DNA from: Manis javanica
Taxonomy: Eukaryota; Chordata; Mammalia; Pholidota; Manidae
NCBI RefSeq assembly: GCF_040802235.1
Contig: NC_133161.1
Span: 13,781,001 to 13,845,000, forward strand
Reading direction: 5' to 3'
DNA: 64,000 nt
Shown here one piece after another: positions 1 through 13,114 of the stretch; within the stretch, counting starts at the first letter, position 1; each line of letters starts with the position of its first letter. The notes under the pieces are model-generated. The model worked only from the letters and a program-made list of their open reading frames with translations, was not told the origin of the DNA and did no database searches. The position numbers were made by a program, and so were the translations under genes.

Positions 1-964
1 GAGTTCTCAATAAGTACCACTCAGTAGACCCTGCTGAAAGGCTTGGTGGGACTGCTGGGATCCCTGGACTTAGAATGTGGGGTATTCAGTGTCTCTTGTT
101 CAAAGTTTTGGGCCTTTGATGCCCTTGGGCAACAGGACAAATCCCCCACCGTGTGGCATAAGTACATTAATAGAATCAGATGCAAACTGAGCACTCAGAT
201 CTGCCATGTACATTTGTGCAAGTTGCTCACTGCACAAAGGCACCTGGCCTGGGGGTAGAGGAGAGGGAGGCATTGGGATTTGGAATTCAGCCCTTATCTG
301 GTCACAAAGCCAAGCCACCTGGCTAGCTGTGTCTGCCTGGAGGAAGGGATGCACTTTTCAAGTCCACTGCTCTCTGTGAGCCTACCCACAGGGGCCCACT
401 TTTCGTAGTTCTCACAAAGGCACACACAGGGGCCAGCTGCAGCCCTTGGGCAGTAGGTCCCTCTCCTTGGAGAAAAGGCTCCTATGTGGAGACTCCTTGG
501 CTTCTCTGGGCTCTGACTCACCTGGGTTCTTCCACAAATAGAAATTCCCTTGGAGGTGCTTGGTGTATTAGGTAGTGGAGCAAACCTTCTCTGTTGCCTG
601 TGACCTCCATTGGGGCACTGCTGGAGGATAAGGTCAGTACTCTTGGAGAAGCCTTGTGTTCGGCTGTAAGGTTTTTCAGGCAGTCAACACATATTTGCCC
701 CATTCTGCTGACTCTGGCCTGGTTCTTCAAGCCGAGTTGTGAACGGACTGTCCTTGTTTCTCTTGTTTCCAGAATAACCTCAGCTACACAGACACACCTC
801 TGGATTGAAAGGTTGTCACTGTCTCAGTGGACAAAGTTTAAAGTGGGCCCAAACACGGGTGTATGTTTCTTCCATCTGGTCTGTAAAATCTGGGTAGCTA
901 AGCACTTATAGATGTTTGAAACGGGATAATGAGGCATTTTCTCATGGCCTGTCAAAGGACCAGG
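1..964. other. Intergenic, nothing recognised
   Basis: Short frames only, none with a known motif. No repeat family was recognised. Confidence 0.5.
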
Positions 965-1415
965 TAAGTGTCCTCATTTACTAGGGCTGCTGGAACAAAG
1001 TACCACAAACTAGGGAGCCTAGACAGCAGAAGTATTCCGTCTCACAGTCCTGGAGTCTAGAAGTCTGAGATCAAGGCAGTGGCCGAGCTGCTTCCTTCTG
1101 AGGACTGCCAGGGAGAATCCGTTGCTTGCCTCCCCCTACCTGCTGGCCAGCTTTGGTGTTCCTTGACTTGTAGATGCATCACCCTGACCTGCCTTCACGT
1201 CCACCCGGCGTTCTCCCTACGTCCAAGTCTATAGCCAAATCTCCCCTTTTTATAAGGATGCAGTTAGATTGGATTAGGCCCGCCCTCATGACTTAGGCTT
1301 AACTAATTACATCTGCAGTGACCTAGCTCCAAATAAGGTCACATTCTGAGGTACTGGGGGTTAGGACTCCAACACATGAATTTGGAAGGATGCAATTCAA
1401 CTGATAACATTAAGC
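965..1415 (-). mobile_element. MaLR (MLT1-type) solo LTR
   Basis: Read on the minus strand, the stretch has the known MLT1 wording: a start near 'catgtgttggagtcctaac', 'gtgaccttatttggag', and an end 'gtggtactttgttcc'. It is degraded and no internal region is present. Confidence 0.65.
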
Positions 1416-1439
1416 TCCTCAAACAAGATAAAAAAATTA

Positions 1440-3530
1440 AAACCTTCATTTTCTACCCATTGCCATAGTGACAGGAAGAGGGGATATTGGAGGAACAGGA
1501 GAAGTTTACTCTGGGAAGTGAAGCTGCTTTCTCTCTACTTGCTTGCATTTTCATTTTACTGTCTTCTAGAAAGCGGGGCCATTTTGACATATGTGTAGCG
1601 CCCAGGAGGCTCCCCGCCTCACTGCGTGCCGTGACCATCTCTTTCTGGCCACCCTCTCCTTTATCTGACAGGCTGGCAATTGTGTTATGCTGGTTACCAC
1701 GCAGGACTGTGCGAGGTCTTTCCGAGTGGTCTTGCAGTTTGGAGAGCGTCTGTATGGTATCACTGAAGTAAGGTCTAATGAAATCCTCAGCCAAGCCTTG
1801 TGCAAGGGTGTTAGTGTCAATGGGTGATATGCCAGAGCTGTTTATTAACCTGGGCCAAGGAAAGTCCTCACAACTCCCTTGGGCCAGTGAGGGAATTTTG
1901 GACTCTTTCTGGGCTGTACTTGGCTGGAACATGAGGAGTCTATACCGTCAAGGTGGCCCCAACAGTCACAAGGGAGTTTGGCACAGAATGCCCATAGTCA
2001 AGCACCATCCAGCCTGTGGGTTCACCCTGCCACTGCCAGTCTTGGGTCACTGGGCCCCTGAGATACGGCCGGGTCTGTGGATGGGAGGTGGCGTCAGAGC
2101 CCTGAGTTCCTAGAGAAGAGATGTGTGGTGTGGATTAAGGCCTGAGGGAAGACCTGGCCGTGGGGTGTGCTGGCACCAGGACCGGCAGGGAGGAGTGGTC
2201 CTCACAGGGCGGTGGGAGGGCACTGTGTAGAGAATCCCTGCATTCCAGAGCTGTTCCCTTGTGAGGGGATCGTGTCCCCGGAGAATCACAACAAGGGACA
2301 TGCAAGTGTTCATGAAAGATCCCCCTTCTTACTCCTCTAGTCAAGTCCTTGAGGGTTTAGGGCCCTTCCAATACCTGAAAGAGGTCTCGGGAAGCAGGCT
2401 CACCTGTCTTGAGGTCAGTGGAGGGGACTGAGGGGACAGTTGGACTCAGGTGAGAGGGACCCATCACAGAAATAGAACAGGATTGAGATGTGCCAGGTCC
2501 TGGGAGGGCAGGGAACCGCATGCCTCTGATAGGTGACCTCACACCTTGGACAGGTGACCCCATGCCTTAGATAAGCAAGCCCACACCTCAGACAGATGAC
2601 CTCATGCCTCAGAGGCACAGAGACAGCCAAGGAAGTTCAGTTCCCATAAAGCCAAGTCTTGGGCCAAGACAGTCAGGGAGACCAACCCTAGCTGGCTTAG
2701 GGGTGCTGAAGCCTTGCATTTGATGTTTTATCCTGAGCAGCCAGGGCCACCTGCCAGCTCCAGCACCATCTCACCTGGCATCCAGTGGCACGGCCACAGC
2801 CCTGTTTCCCTGGGAGGACCCGTCTTTTAGAGCCAGATGGAACCAGAATCTGGTGGCTTTGAATGAACTCAGGCTCATTGTCCTCACTGAGCTCTGCATA
2901 GTCCAGCCTAGAGCTGGTAGTTGGAGTCTTGCAAGCAGACCCCACACCTTCCTCTTTAGTCAGTTGTCCGCAGGGGCCCCGGGCACAGGGTCGGGACCAG
3001 GTGTGCATCAACAGTGCAGGCTGTGAACTGCTTCGCCCAGGGATGTCGCTCACCTGGACCCTGCTGTGTGTAACTCCTGCATCCCAGGAGCTGAGCCCCT
3101 CACCCCTGCTCCTGACAGCAGTGAACAAACAAGGTTGATGTGTAGGAATAGTCTGATGCAAGGTTAGCCATCCTTTCCCATAAACTTATAATCAGAAAAG
3201 AGGTATTTTCTGCTGCTTCCTTTTGGAGGGCAGTCGGACTTTTTGTTTTGAAAATTGAAGTGTTCCTAGCCCCAGCAGAGTTGAGTGTTTTGTTTTTAAA
3301 AGCCTAGACTCATAAAATAATCATAATACAGCAGGTTTGGGATAAAGGAGGACTCCATGGACTGAATCCAAAGAACAGCCCCTGGATGAAGGAGACCAGG
3401 TGGGGACAGGCGTCCCCACAGTGTGGGAGACCTGCCCACAAAGGGCCAGGGAGGTGGGTGAGCGGACTCGGTGGAGGTGGCCAAGTCCGGAAGGATGGCC
3501 AGGGAGGAGGAGCCTGTGACACAAAGGCTG
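1440..3530. other. Intergenic stretch, mostly unassigned
   Basis: Apart from the 21-bp minisatellite at 2523-2615, I recognise no gene or repeat family. Several open frames of 60-159 codons lack any familiar domain and overlap each other in different frames. Confidence 0.5.
2523..2615. repeat. 21-bp minisatellite, four units plus a partial
   Basis: Units at 2523-2543, 2544-2564, 2565-2585 and 2586-2606 follow the pattern cctyngayaggtgacctcayr, with a partial fifth after them. The exact 21-base spacing makes the minus strand read as seven-residue repeats (LRHEVIC, LRCGLAY, LRHGVTC). No known protein is implied. Confidence 0.75.
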
Positions 3531-3532
3531 TC

Positions 3533-3860
3533 TTAGTTGGGGTTCTTGAGAAGAACAAACCAATAGGAGAGAGAAAGATAACAGATTGTAAGGAATTGGC
3601 TCACCCGATCATAGAGAAATCCCAGGCTCTGCAGCTGGCAGACCGGAGACCCACCAGGGCTGATGGGGCATTTCAGTCGGAGGGTGAAAAACCAATGTCC
3701 CAGCTGTCTGTACCCACATGTGGAGGGTGAGGCATGTCTAAGCCCTTAAGAGTGACTGACCAGCACCTGGAGCCTGAATCTGTGTCAGGCAGAAGAATGA
3801 GCAAAACGGTGACCCCAGACTCAAGAACGGACACTCTCTTCAGGACACTAGACATTCTGG
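3533..3860. repeat. Old LTR-like interspersed repeat, family not assigned
   Basis: It opens with 'tagttggggttcttgagaag' and 'aaggaattggctcac', wording seen in many mammalian copies of one repeat. I cannot name the family with confidence. Confidence 0.4.
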
Positions 3861-3899
3861 TGAAGTGGGGCAGGGACGTGGGACAAGCATCATGATTAG

Positions 3900-4590
3900 C
3901 TTTTTGTGCCTATGATGAAAAATGCCAGGATATAGACAGTATAGTAAGAGCAGGAGGGACTCCATCTTAAGGCTAAGATTCGATTTTTAAAACCAGGGAG
4001 TTTGGAAGTAAGATTCCTAACATATTTTTTAGTAATCAGACAATAACCCACCCTATCTCAAGGCAGGCCAAGCAGTCTTAACTGATGTGTTCCCAGTGCT
4101 TGAGGGAAACCACTATCTTTGAGAGGAACCAGATCAATAAATTCCTTGTGTTAAGTTTATCTTACAGAATTATCTAGAGGACTGACTCTGGATAGTGACA
4201 TAATGTCTTTCACCAGAGAGACATTATGAGACCACAAGTCAAGACTACATCCAACAACCACCCCCTCAGCCCTTTGCCCCATGCTTGAAAGCCTGAAAAG
4301 GCAGAACCCTAAGCCCTTGAATGAGCCTCCTCTCTGAGGTTGGCCACACTGCCTGTTCTTCAAGTGTGTACTTTTTAGATAAAGCCTTCTTACTGCTCAA
4401 CTTATTGTGTTTTGTCTCTGTGCTCTTCCAGTGGTAAGTGTCTTTGTTATGTTGCCATTTAATTCTATTTTCTATACTTGAGCACACGTCTCCACTCTGT
4501 CTCTGTTCTACTTCAGACAAGTAGGGACGGGCTACTGAGGTCTCTGATTTGGGCTTGCAAGTTCCCGTCACCTGGGTGACCCTGGCAGAA
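3900..4590 (+). mobile_element. Putative solo LTR of a class I endogenous retrovirus
   Basis: It contains 'gactccatcttaaggc', then 'cttcaagtgtgtacttttta' and 'gataaagccttcttactg', resembling an R/U5 boundary with an AGATAAA signal. No internal retroviral genes flank it. The boundaries are approximate. Confidence 0.4.
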
Positions 4591-5369
4591 CTACAGCCGT
4601 GAGATCATGCTCTTTAGTAGCCTTCCTGGAAAATCTTTCTTTGCCTTTGGGAAGTTCTCAGAACATAATCTCACTCCACCCAGTGCTCAGCGGCTCCCCC
4701 GAATCCTGCAGTGGTAGGGGCTTAGTCCCCACACCAGGTGACCCTGGCTTTAGGAGCTGGCAAGGGATTTGCCCTGTGCCAAGCAGGAGTTCGATGAGCT
4801 TCCCTTCCCTCCCTCTGCTCTTCCTTGCCCTCTGCTGCCTGCAAAGCAGCTGCCACACTTGCTTTAATGAATTCCTTTCTTACCTACACTTGTCAGACCT
4901 GTTCGAGAATTCTTTCTTGCCCAGAGTCAAGAACCCTCCCCCATTCAGGTTAAGGTCTCACCCAGTGCTTCACCTAGTGTGCAGGGAGAGAGCCCCCCAC
5001 ACGCAGCTGCCCGGCAACACTGGGGTCCCTATTTCATCCACTTGGCAGAGGGTACCCTGGAAATTGAGTCATAGAGAAGCTCTCATACATCTTCATAAGT
5101 GACGGCTTGAATTGGATATAGTGACTCCGGAAAATAAGGAAAAGTGACATTTCTCGAACTTGAAGGTTGAGAAGGACATTACCCCAATACAGACTGTTAG
5201 GAGCCCTGTGCGTCTAGGGGACACCAGTGATGCAGACGTAAAAAATGGGAGTTGATAGGATTCAACTAACAAATAGTTTACCTCTGCAGCTATTTCCTAA
5301 GGTGAGGGGTTGAACTGTAAAGTCAGGCAGAGGTCAGGGTGGTAATCATTCTGATCACCAATTCCCATG

Positions 5370-6110
5370 TGGGAGGTTTTCCCCCACACCACCAAGCAAT
5401 TCTCAGACACCAGCTGGGTGTCCAACAATTCTCATTTCTGACACCGTCTACCTGGAAATAGTGTCAGGTCCCACAGATTAAAGACTCAGCCCAGTACTGC
5501 CCCCACTTCTGATGCCATCACAAGTCCAGATGGTCACCTGTGCTTCTGACTGGCTGACTATAAATCAGAGGTTCCCATACCCGCCTCCCTAGGTTTGCTA
5601 GAGCAGCTCACAGGACTCAGGAATCCACTTCTAGATCTCTCGTTTATTATAAAAAGGATTAACTCAGGAACAGCCAGATGGAAGAGAGGTCCAGGGCAAG
5701 GTATGGGGAAAGGATGCAGGGCATCCATGCCCTCTGGGTGTTCCATTCCCCCTGCCCCTCCACATGTCCACCAACCTGTAAAGTCTCTGGATCCTGTCCT
5801 CTGGGGTTTTATGTCAGCCTCATTACAGAGACACGATTAATTAAATCACTGGCCATCAGCAATTGATTCAACCTTCAGCCCCTTCTCCTCCCTGGAGGTC
5901 AGAGGGTGGAACTAAAAGTTCCAATCCTCTAATCACATGGTTGGCTTCTCTATTACCACCACCACCTTGTGGACTCCAAAAGTCACTTCACTACCATATA
6001 AATTTTATCACTCTCATCACTAAGGAAAGTTCAAGTATTTTAGGGGCTATGTGCTAGAAATGGGACAGGGACCAAATACACATTTATTATTATCAGTCCT
6101 AATATCACAT
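5370..6110 (-). mobile_element. Solo LTR (ERV-type), minus orientation
   Basis: On the minus strand the block starts 'tgtgatattaggactg', runs through 'accccagaggacaggatcc', 'ctggctgttcctgag', an AT-rich signal 'tataataaacgag' and 'tgagctgctctagcaaacc', and ends near 'ccccacacc'. This is the word order of a known mammalian LTR family. No coding remnant is present. Confidence 0.6.
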
Positions 6111-9100
6111 GTGGTGTTCCCAGACATGGTGGTTGAGCCTGGAGATCTCTGGGCTCTTGTCTAAAAAACAGGCAGATGGTCACCAAATCAAACGTACACC
6201 AGAATGAATGACAGTTCACACATGGTGCGGGAGGTACTGTGGGCATGGCTCCCCCCTTCTGCCTGCAGGGAGCTCGTTGAAAGGAAGCAGGGGCCAAGAT
6301 TAGGCAGAACAGGGGCTGGGTCATTGAGATAGATGAGGGACCCTACTGATGAGGCCACCTACTAAGACCACAGGAAAAATTAAACTAGCCCAAGCAGGTG
6401 GGATCCATCTAAGAGGGGAAGGAGTGGGCAGCATGGTTCTCAATGGCCAGTTTTCACCACAGCCTGAGGAGGTACAGCTGTCTCCCATGAGAGGAAAAGG
6501 AGAGGGGGAGTGGCCAGTGACCATGCAGGGACAGACAACTGGTCCACGCTTCAGAGTGAAGCTCATGACCTCAGAGGGTCTAGGTGGGAAGTGGGGTCCA
6601 GGGCCTTTAGCAAAAGGCCACAGAGGTCAAATGTCCCTGCACTTGGGTTAGACAGGGAGCCTGATGAGATATGAGCAATGCACCCCAGACTCACTGGCCC
6701 CCCGGGCACAGAGGTGGTGAGGGACCCCTGGGCCCTTCCCAGGCGGCTCTCTGTCCCCACTGGTTCAGGCCTTGGGAGGGGGAGCCTGGCAGTGACAGGT
6801 TCTCACAGTGGCAGGAGGGCATAGGGCAGGCAGGCATTCCCCACATCTCGGGTACTGGAATGTCTCGTGTTTCTCTATATATTGAGTAGTGTTGGGAGAA
6901 CTTGCCACATTCTTTTATTTGGAAGACTTTTGCTTATATTCCACTTTTTTCTTCATCTCCCTTTTCTCTGAAAATGACTGCTTTATGGCTTTTTTTCTTG
7001 AGCATATAAATAATTACCGCCATTTTCTTGAGATACATATTCTCCAGATGTTAATACCTTTATTAGACTGGTCTTCCACATTTCGCCATGGCTTCCTGCT
7101 GATGTGCTTGTGGCCCTTTAATTAGATTTTCAAAAGGCCTGATTTGATTTGGGACATAGCAAATCTCATTTGCAGTGAGCTGATTTGGCTAGAGGGGAAG
7201 ATGGTAACTTTACCCCCAAATTAGGGGCCTCTTCCCAAAGGGGCTCCTGGGTGTGTGCTGCTCTCAGACCCTGCCTGTCGGGGTCCTGCCCAGACTAATG
7301 GACATTGTCTTTTACACACCTGGGATGTGAGGGGGTAAATGCTTCCTCTGGTCTCACACCCCACAGCCCTCCTTGTCCATTTCTCCCTGGGTCCCCTGGT
7401 TCTTGCATCTGTCCCCATCCAGGTCTTTTCAAGTGTGGAGTCCCAGTCCCAGAGAGGTCATGTAAGGCAGGGTACTCATCCACACAAGAGTAGGTGAGCC
7501 CCAAATGACTGAGTCAGGGTGGAGCTCCCAGCAAAGGAGGATCTGTGTTTTGACACGCAGAGGGCAAGCAGAGGGTGACTCAGGGAGCTGTTTTCTTGCT
7601 CTTCCAGTCTTCTTGGATGAGTTTGCATGTGCCCAGGTGGAATGCTTTCTCCAGGTCTGCTGCAGCCTTCCCTGTACCCTTGACCCAAAGCCAACCTTCT
7701 GTTCCTCCACTGGAGCCATGTCTGTCTCTTGTCTGCCCAGGCTAGCTGCAGGTGGGCCCTCCACTCAGTGAGGTACAAACAGGACTACCTGGTCACTCCC
7801 AGTCAAGGGCTAATGTGTCACAGAGCAGCAGAGATGGAGTCGGGGCTGAGGAGCATGTGGCTGGAGGAACACGCAAGCTAGCTGAGTCTGCTGGGTTATG
7901 GGACCAGCACCCCTACCTCAGCCCCAGCCAGTGATATGCACGGACCAGGTCAGCCAGAGATTAGGAATGAACCTCTGGGGAACCCAAAGGATTAGGGGGG
8001 CGAGGTGCAGGTAAAAGCACGGGAAAGATGTGTTTGGGAGTCAGACATGTGATGGCCCCTTGGCTTTCCCACTGAAGGGTCATGTGATCCTGGGCAAGCT
8101 CCTCGGCCTCTCTTACTCCCAGTTTTCTCACCTGTAAGGTAGGAATTTTGGTGCCTTCCTCAGTTACTGCAAAGAGTAGAATAGACAGTAGCCAAATGCA
8201 ATGTATGAACTTTGATTGCAACCCACTTTGAAAAACATTGGAGGAATTTAAATATGATCTCTTTGCTATCATCTAGTATGGAGTAACTGTTCATTTCTTG
8301 GGATGAGAACAGTCTTGTACTTATGTAGGCAAATACATGTATTCCTAGGAGATGCACGCTGAAGTTCCCTGAGGTCTGCGGTGCTCTATAACAGTTCAGC
8401 AACAACAAAAAGCATACCTACGTGGAGATAAAAACAAAGCAAATATGGTGAAAAGCTAACTTGAATCTAGAAGAGGGCGTTCAGACGTCCACTGTTTATT
8501 CTTTCTGTTTATCTTAATGTTTAAAATTTGTCAAATACAAATTGGGGGAGAAGAAGAATAAATGAGATGAGGTATGTCAGGCAGCCGGCACAATGCCTCA
8601 CTGGGCATTATTGATTTTATAAATATTCATTAAGTCACTGGGGATGGCAGGAGCCAAGAACCAGAGACTGGCATGCAGGTACTGCTCTGGGGACTAGCAA
8701 TGATTTCTAGAGGGCCAGAGACAAACATTAAACAACAAAACAAGTATGTGCTCACATTGACCGAAGATCGTGCCCAGTGCTATGAAGACTGTCCTTAGGT
8801 GAAGGACAGGGGTGGGGGCTTGGAGGTGCAGATAGGGGAGCAGGGGAGGCGGTGGGGTGGGGCAAGCGCCACACAGAGCCTCTGAGCAGGTGGAATGTGA
8901 GCTGAGGATGCCAGGGAGCTGGCCATGCAGAAACCCCCTCCACCCCTCATCTGTGTGTCCAGGGGCCCTAGAAGGGAGTGACATCAGCCAGGAGCCAGAG
9001 ATGGGTGCATTTGCTTCCTCCCTAGCAACAGCCAGCCATGTTTTAGTTTATGCTTTTATAACTCTTAGGTCTGTTCAGACAGGTCAGATTCCATCAGTCT

Positions 9101-9250
9101 CCCTGGACAAATACACTTGGTGGTGTGGGGGCAGGAGTGGATGACAAGGGTGCCTGCTGGGCCACTTCCTAGAACCAGTCCTTAATCTGGAACCGGCCTT
9201 AAAAGGAATTTCAGTGCCCTTTACACAGGCCCTGAGGCTGGCAAAGACAC
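6111..9250. other. Intergenic stretch with MIR fragments
   Basis: Mostly unassigned GC-moderate sequence. A MIR core lies at about 8030-8230 and a MIR/L2 tail at about 8560-8640. Open frames are short and carry no known domain. Confidence 0.5.
8030..8230 (+). repeat. MIR SINE fragment
   Basis: It carries the MIR core 'tcctgggcaagctcctcgg', '...agttttctcacctgtaag' and 'cctcagttactgcaaag'. Old and diverged. Confidence 0.65.
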
Positions 9251-9254
9251 TTCT

Positions 9255-9850
9255 CAGTAACATACTTAACAAATGGAAAGACGTTGACCTCATTCATAAC
9301 TAAAGAAATGCAAGTTGAAATTTCATATTTCGCCCATCAGATTGCTAAAGATTAGGGAGATTGCGCACATCAATCTCCACAGCCAGGGAGACTGTGGGGA
9401 ACAATCCTCTCAGCTAACGTTTGTTCAGTCTCTCATCAGATGTTTGGGTAATGCTGACGCTGTCCACCACATGTGAAGCTCTGGCACCCTTTGGCTCAGC
9501 AGCTCCACTTTAATGGGTCTATTCTGCAGATATCATTAGAGTTGTGATTTTTAAAAACAATGTACAAAAGTGGTCACTGAATTATAAGTGCACTATTTGC
9601 AGTGTTGCAGCAATTACGTTACCCAAATGGAAACAAGACTGTGTAAATAAGTTATGTAAAGGTATACATTTAATACGAGTGAAGTTTCAGAAATAAAATA
9701 TACATACATATAATAACAATATAGGTTAAGGAACACATAGAACAGATGCAGAAGCCTGTACATTGAGATGTTAATAATGGCGCTCTCTGGGGCATGAAAT
9801 CCTGGAGACTTCACTTTCTACAGTAGGTATTTCTACAGAATGTAATACTT
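9255..9850 (+). mobile_element. Old L1 (L1M-type) 3' part
   Basis: It shows the L1 ORF2 end/3' UTR order on the plus strand: 'aaagaaatgcaagttgaa', 'tggctcagcagctccac', 'cccaaatggaaacaag'. Many lesions; no usable frame. Confidence 0.65.
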
Positions 9851-10524
9851 ACATTCTGTATCACATGGATGTATTGCTGTTGAAAGCAGGAAGAAAGGAT
9901 TTTAAAGTGGGAGCGAGTATGGAAGGAAGGACTGAAGTGGATATTTGTTCTCCTTTTGGGTTAGCGAGGATCTGACCTCCTTGAGACATTGGATAATTCT
10001 CCTGCCTTAGGGTCTCCCACCACAGAAGCTGTAAGTGGCTTTTGACCCCAGGACCACCATGGCTCTGCAGTGGGTGAATCGATGGTAACTGCTCCAAAGC
10101 ATAGCCCTCTCCCAAGGGAGGCCCAGGGAGCCCGAGGCAGCGGTGGTTGGCCCTGGGCTTTCTGCCACTCACAGTCTGAGTGGTAAGTGATGTGCTAACT
10201 TGAGGCAAAAAAGAGAGGGAGGGAGAGGATACTGAACAGTCCCCAGAAATTCACAGACCTGAGCATGCAGGCTTCCGGAAGGGCTGAAACCGCAGGGACC
10301 TGCAGAGGAGTCTGTGGGTCTTCTCTCCAGAGAGCTGCCCTATTGGGAGTTGTAACAACTCCCAGCTCTGGGTCTCTCAGATCAAATGCCAAATTCCTTA
10401 GAGGGAGAATCTGATTGGCCTGGCTCAGTCAGTGATGGCAAAAGGTGGTGGGGCAGTGACCCCAAACCCTCCCACCTGGAGAGCCATCCCGAGGGCAGGC
10501 AGCCATCTGGACTGGTGACTTGTG

Positions 10525-10960
10525 TGGGTCCACTCTGGCTGCTGTAACTCTGGCTTAAGCAACAGAAATGTATTGTCTCCCAGCTCTGGAGGCTGGAAAT
10601 TGGAGATCAAGGCGTCAGCAAGGCTCGTTCCTTCTGGGGTTGTGGGGAAGAATCTCTTCCATGCCTCTCGTAGCTTCTGGTCATTTTCCAGCAATCTTTG
10701 GTCTTCCTTGGCTTATGGACACATCACCCCAATCTCTGCCTTCATGCTTACATGATGCTCTTCTGTTCTTCCTGTGTGTGTGTGTGTGTCCAAATCTCCC
10801 TTTTATACTGACACCTGTAGTTGGATTTGTGGCCTCCAGTACTCCAGGATGACCTCATCCCAACTCACAGCACCTGTAACAACCCTAATACCAAATAAGG
10901 TCACATTCCGAGGCTCAGGGTTTAGGACATCAACATATGAATTTGGGGCAGGGTAGGGTA
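10525..10960 (-). mobile_element. MaLR (MLT1-type) solo LTR
   Basis: The minus strand reads as an MLT1 LTR, with 'aatgtgaccttatttgg', 'cagctctgg...' and 'cagccagagtgg' landmarks in order. A (TG)n run at 10773-10789 sits inside it. Confidence 0.65.
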
Positions 10961-11039
10961 GAGGGGCAAAATTCTGTTGTAAGAGCATAACTGCTATGAG
11001 GAAGGTTGGGAGAAAGATCTGGGCTGGAGAGAGCTGGAG

Positions 11040-11400
11040 AGTCAGACATGAAGGAGAATGAGGAGCCTTCCGGAGCAGAGGGGAGGAGGACAGGCAGGGG
11101 AGTAAAGGAAACCCAGCAGCGCGTGGTGTTAGGAAAGCTACAGAAGCGTGAGTTCTGAGGAGGGGAAATGATCAACAACGTCAAAAGCATCTGAGGGATA
11201 AAGCCAGCACTGAAGAGTGTCTGCTGGATTTGGTGACACGTGGTGTTCTTGGTAAGGAAAATATTGGTAGACTAGTTGGGGCAGAAACAGAAAGTAGTGG
11301 TTTAAGGGGTGTGCTAGATGTGATGAAATGGAGAGAGCAAGTGGGGATGATACTTTTGTGCAAGGTTAGTCATGAGAAGAAATAGAGAAGGTGTTTGCTG
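11040..11400. repeat. Ancient interspersed repeat, family not assigned
   Basis: It carries 'gatcaacaacgtcaaaagc' and 'ggtttaaggggtgtgctag'. This corresponds to a downstream segment of a long, widespread mammalian repeat. Upstream segments of the same family appear at 15430-17170 and 37440-38160. Confidence 0.4.
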
Positions 11401-12394
11401 GAGGAGGATATAGGGTCCAATAAGGCATACAGCTTGGTCATTTAATGATGGAAAGAACTAGTGGGGAGGGGGAGATTGAAGGGAGAGGAGACCATCACAG
11501 TGAAAGCTCCCCAGAGGTGCCACGGCCACGCACCCACAGGCCAGGCACAGAACAGGCCCACCAAATATTTATGAAATGAAGGTATGCCTGTGGACCTGAG
11601 GTGTAGCAGGTCAGGGAGGGGGCTGTGGGTCACCTGGGCCACATGCCAAGTCTGCTCCCACTTCTGTCCGCTCTCTGGCTGCCAGCATCACTTCCCTCCT
11701 GGCCTCTCAGTGCCAGTGCCAACTGCCAGCATCCCACAGGTACTCAGGCCCAGGGTTCAAATTCAAGATGGAATTTAGGTCCCTGGGGCACCTCTGAATC
11801 AGGAGCCCAGCCCAGGTTGGTAGGCTGGGTGTTCCCCATGTCACCCCCCATCAGGGATTATGTCTGAGTGTGACACTCATTGTGTTTTCCTCACTGACTC
11901 TCTCTGAGTTCAAACACCTCTAAGGTTAGAGGTCCTTGATTTTAGAAACGGATCATTATCCCAGGAGAACATAACACCAAAAATGGACAAGCATCCCATC
12001 TCAGCAGGGGCAGTGGCTGCTTCTGAGAGGTGAAATGGAGGGAAGAGACCTCCATATATATTTTATATACTTTTGAACCATTTTAATTTTTACAGTAACC
12101 TTTATTTTACAGTAACCTAGAAAATAACACACAATATGCCATCTTTTTAAAAATTGGATTTTTATTTAAGAATGTACAAAAATAAATTCTTTCCAGAAAG
12201 TGGAGACAACACAGACAGGTCTAAAGTCTCCCAGACCATCCCCCTGCCTGCCCCCAAAATGATCTGTAGTAGAAGCCACTATTATTATGTTTGGACTGTA
12301 TCATTCCACATCTTTTAAGATGTATTTTAATGCATATATATGCAATATATGTCCCCACATTAAATATATAGTTTCATGGTTCTGTAACATCTTT

Positions 12395-12525
12395 CTCTGT
12401 TGATAGGTAGTAACTGCACGAGTGGAGGTGAGGATTTATATGTGGGTAACTGTTGAACAAGTGCTGTATGCTTGAAACTAGTTTAAGATTGTATATCAAT
12501 TATACTTCAATAAAAAAATAAAAAA
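12395..12525 (+). mobile_element. L1 3' tail (5'-truncated)
   Basis: It reads 'gtggaggtgaggatttata', then 'agattgtatatcaattatac' and 'ttcaataaaaaaataaaa', the laurasiatherian L1 end with a poly-A tail. Confidence 0.6.
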
Positions 12526-12959
12526 TACATAGTTTTGGTCTTTGAAGGGATTAAACTTAACATATTTTCATATAGCACTTTCTGTCCACTGAAGTTTCCC
12601 CCTCAGTTGCTTGTCTTGGGGGTGGGGAGGGGCAGAAACTGACATCTCTTCCCATAGTTTGACTCCCCTCCTAACCTCCTGCCCTCCGCTTCCCCCTTTC
12701 TTCCTTTCCCCTGGGTAACAAGCCCACAGTCTTTCCAGATGCTGCTCCGAAGACCACTCCAGCAGAAATCCCTGATGGGATTGCCAGATTTAGCAAATAA
12801 ACATACAGAAAGCAGGTTAAAATTTAATTTCAGACAATGAACAATTTTCAAATATAAGTATAAACCCACACAGCACTTGGGACATACTTATAAATCCCAA
12901 AGAACTCTCTCTTCTTTACCTGAAATTCAGATTTAACTGAGGAGCCTGCAGTTTTTCTG

Positions 12960-13095
12960 CCAATCCTGCCCTGGGGCACTTGTTAAAAATACCATTGCCC
13001 TCGTCCCCTTATAAGGCTCAGTAGGTCAGCCTGGAATCTGTATTTTTTTTAATGGTGCTCAGATCACTGGCCAGGCTTGAGAACCTTGAACGATG
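12960..13095. mobile_element. MER5A-like hAT-Charlie MITE
   Basis: It shows 'ggcacttgttaaaaatacc', 'ctcagtaggtcagcctgg' and 'cttgagaacc', the MER5A word order, diverged. Confidence 0.55.
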
Positions 13096-13114
13096 GGGCT
13101 CCGCTCCCCATGAA

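Noticed and set aside
1453-1932. 159-codon minus-strand frame
   Set aside because: No recognisable motif, no splice or promoter context, and overlapping frames on both strands; not supported as a gene.
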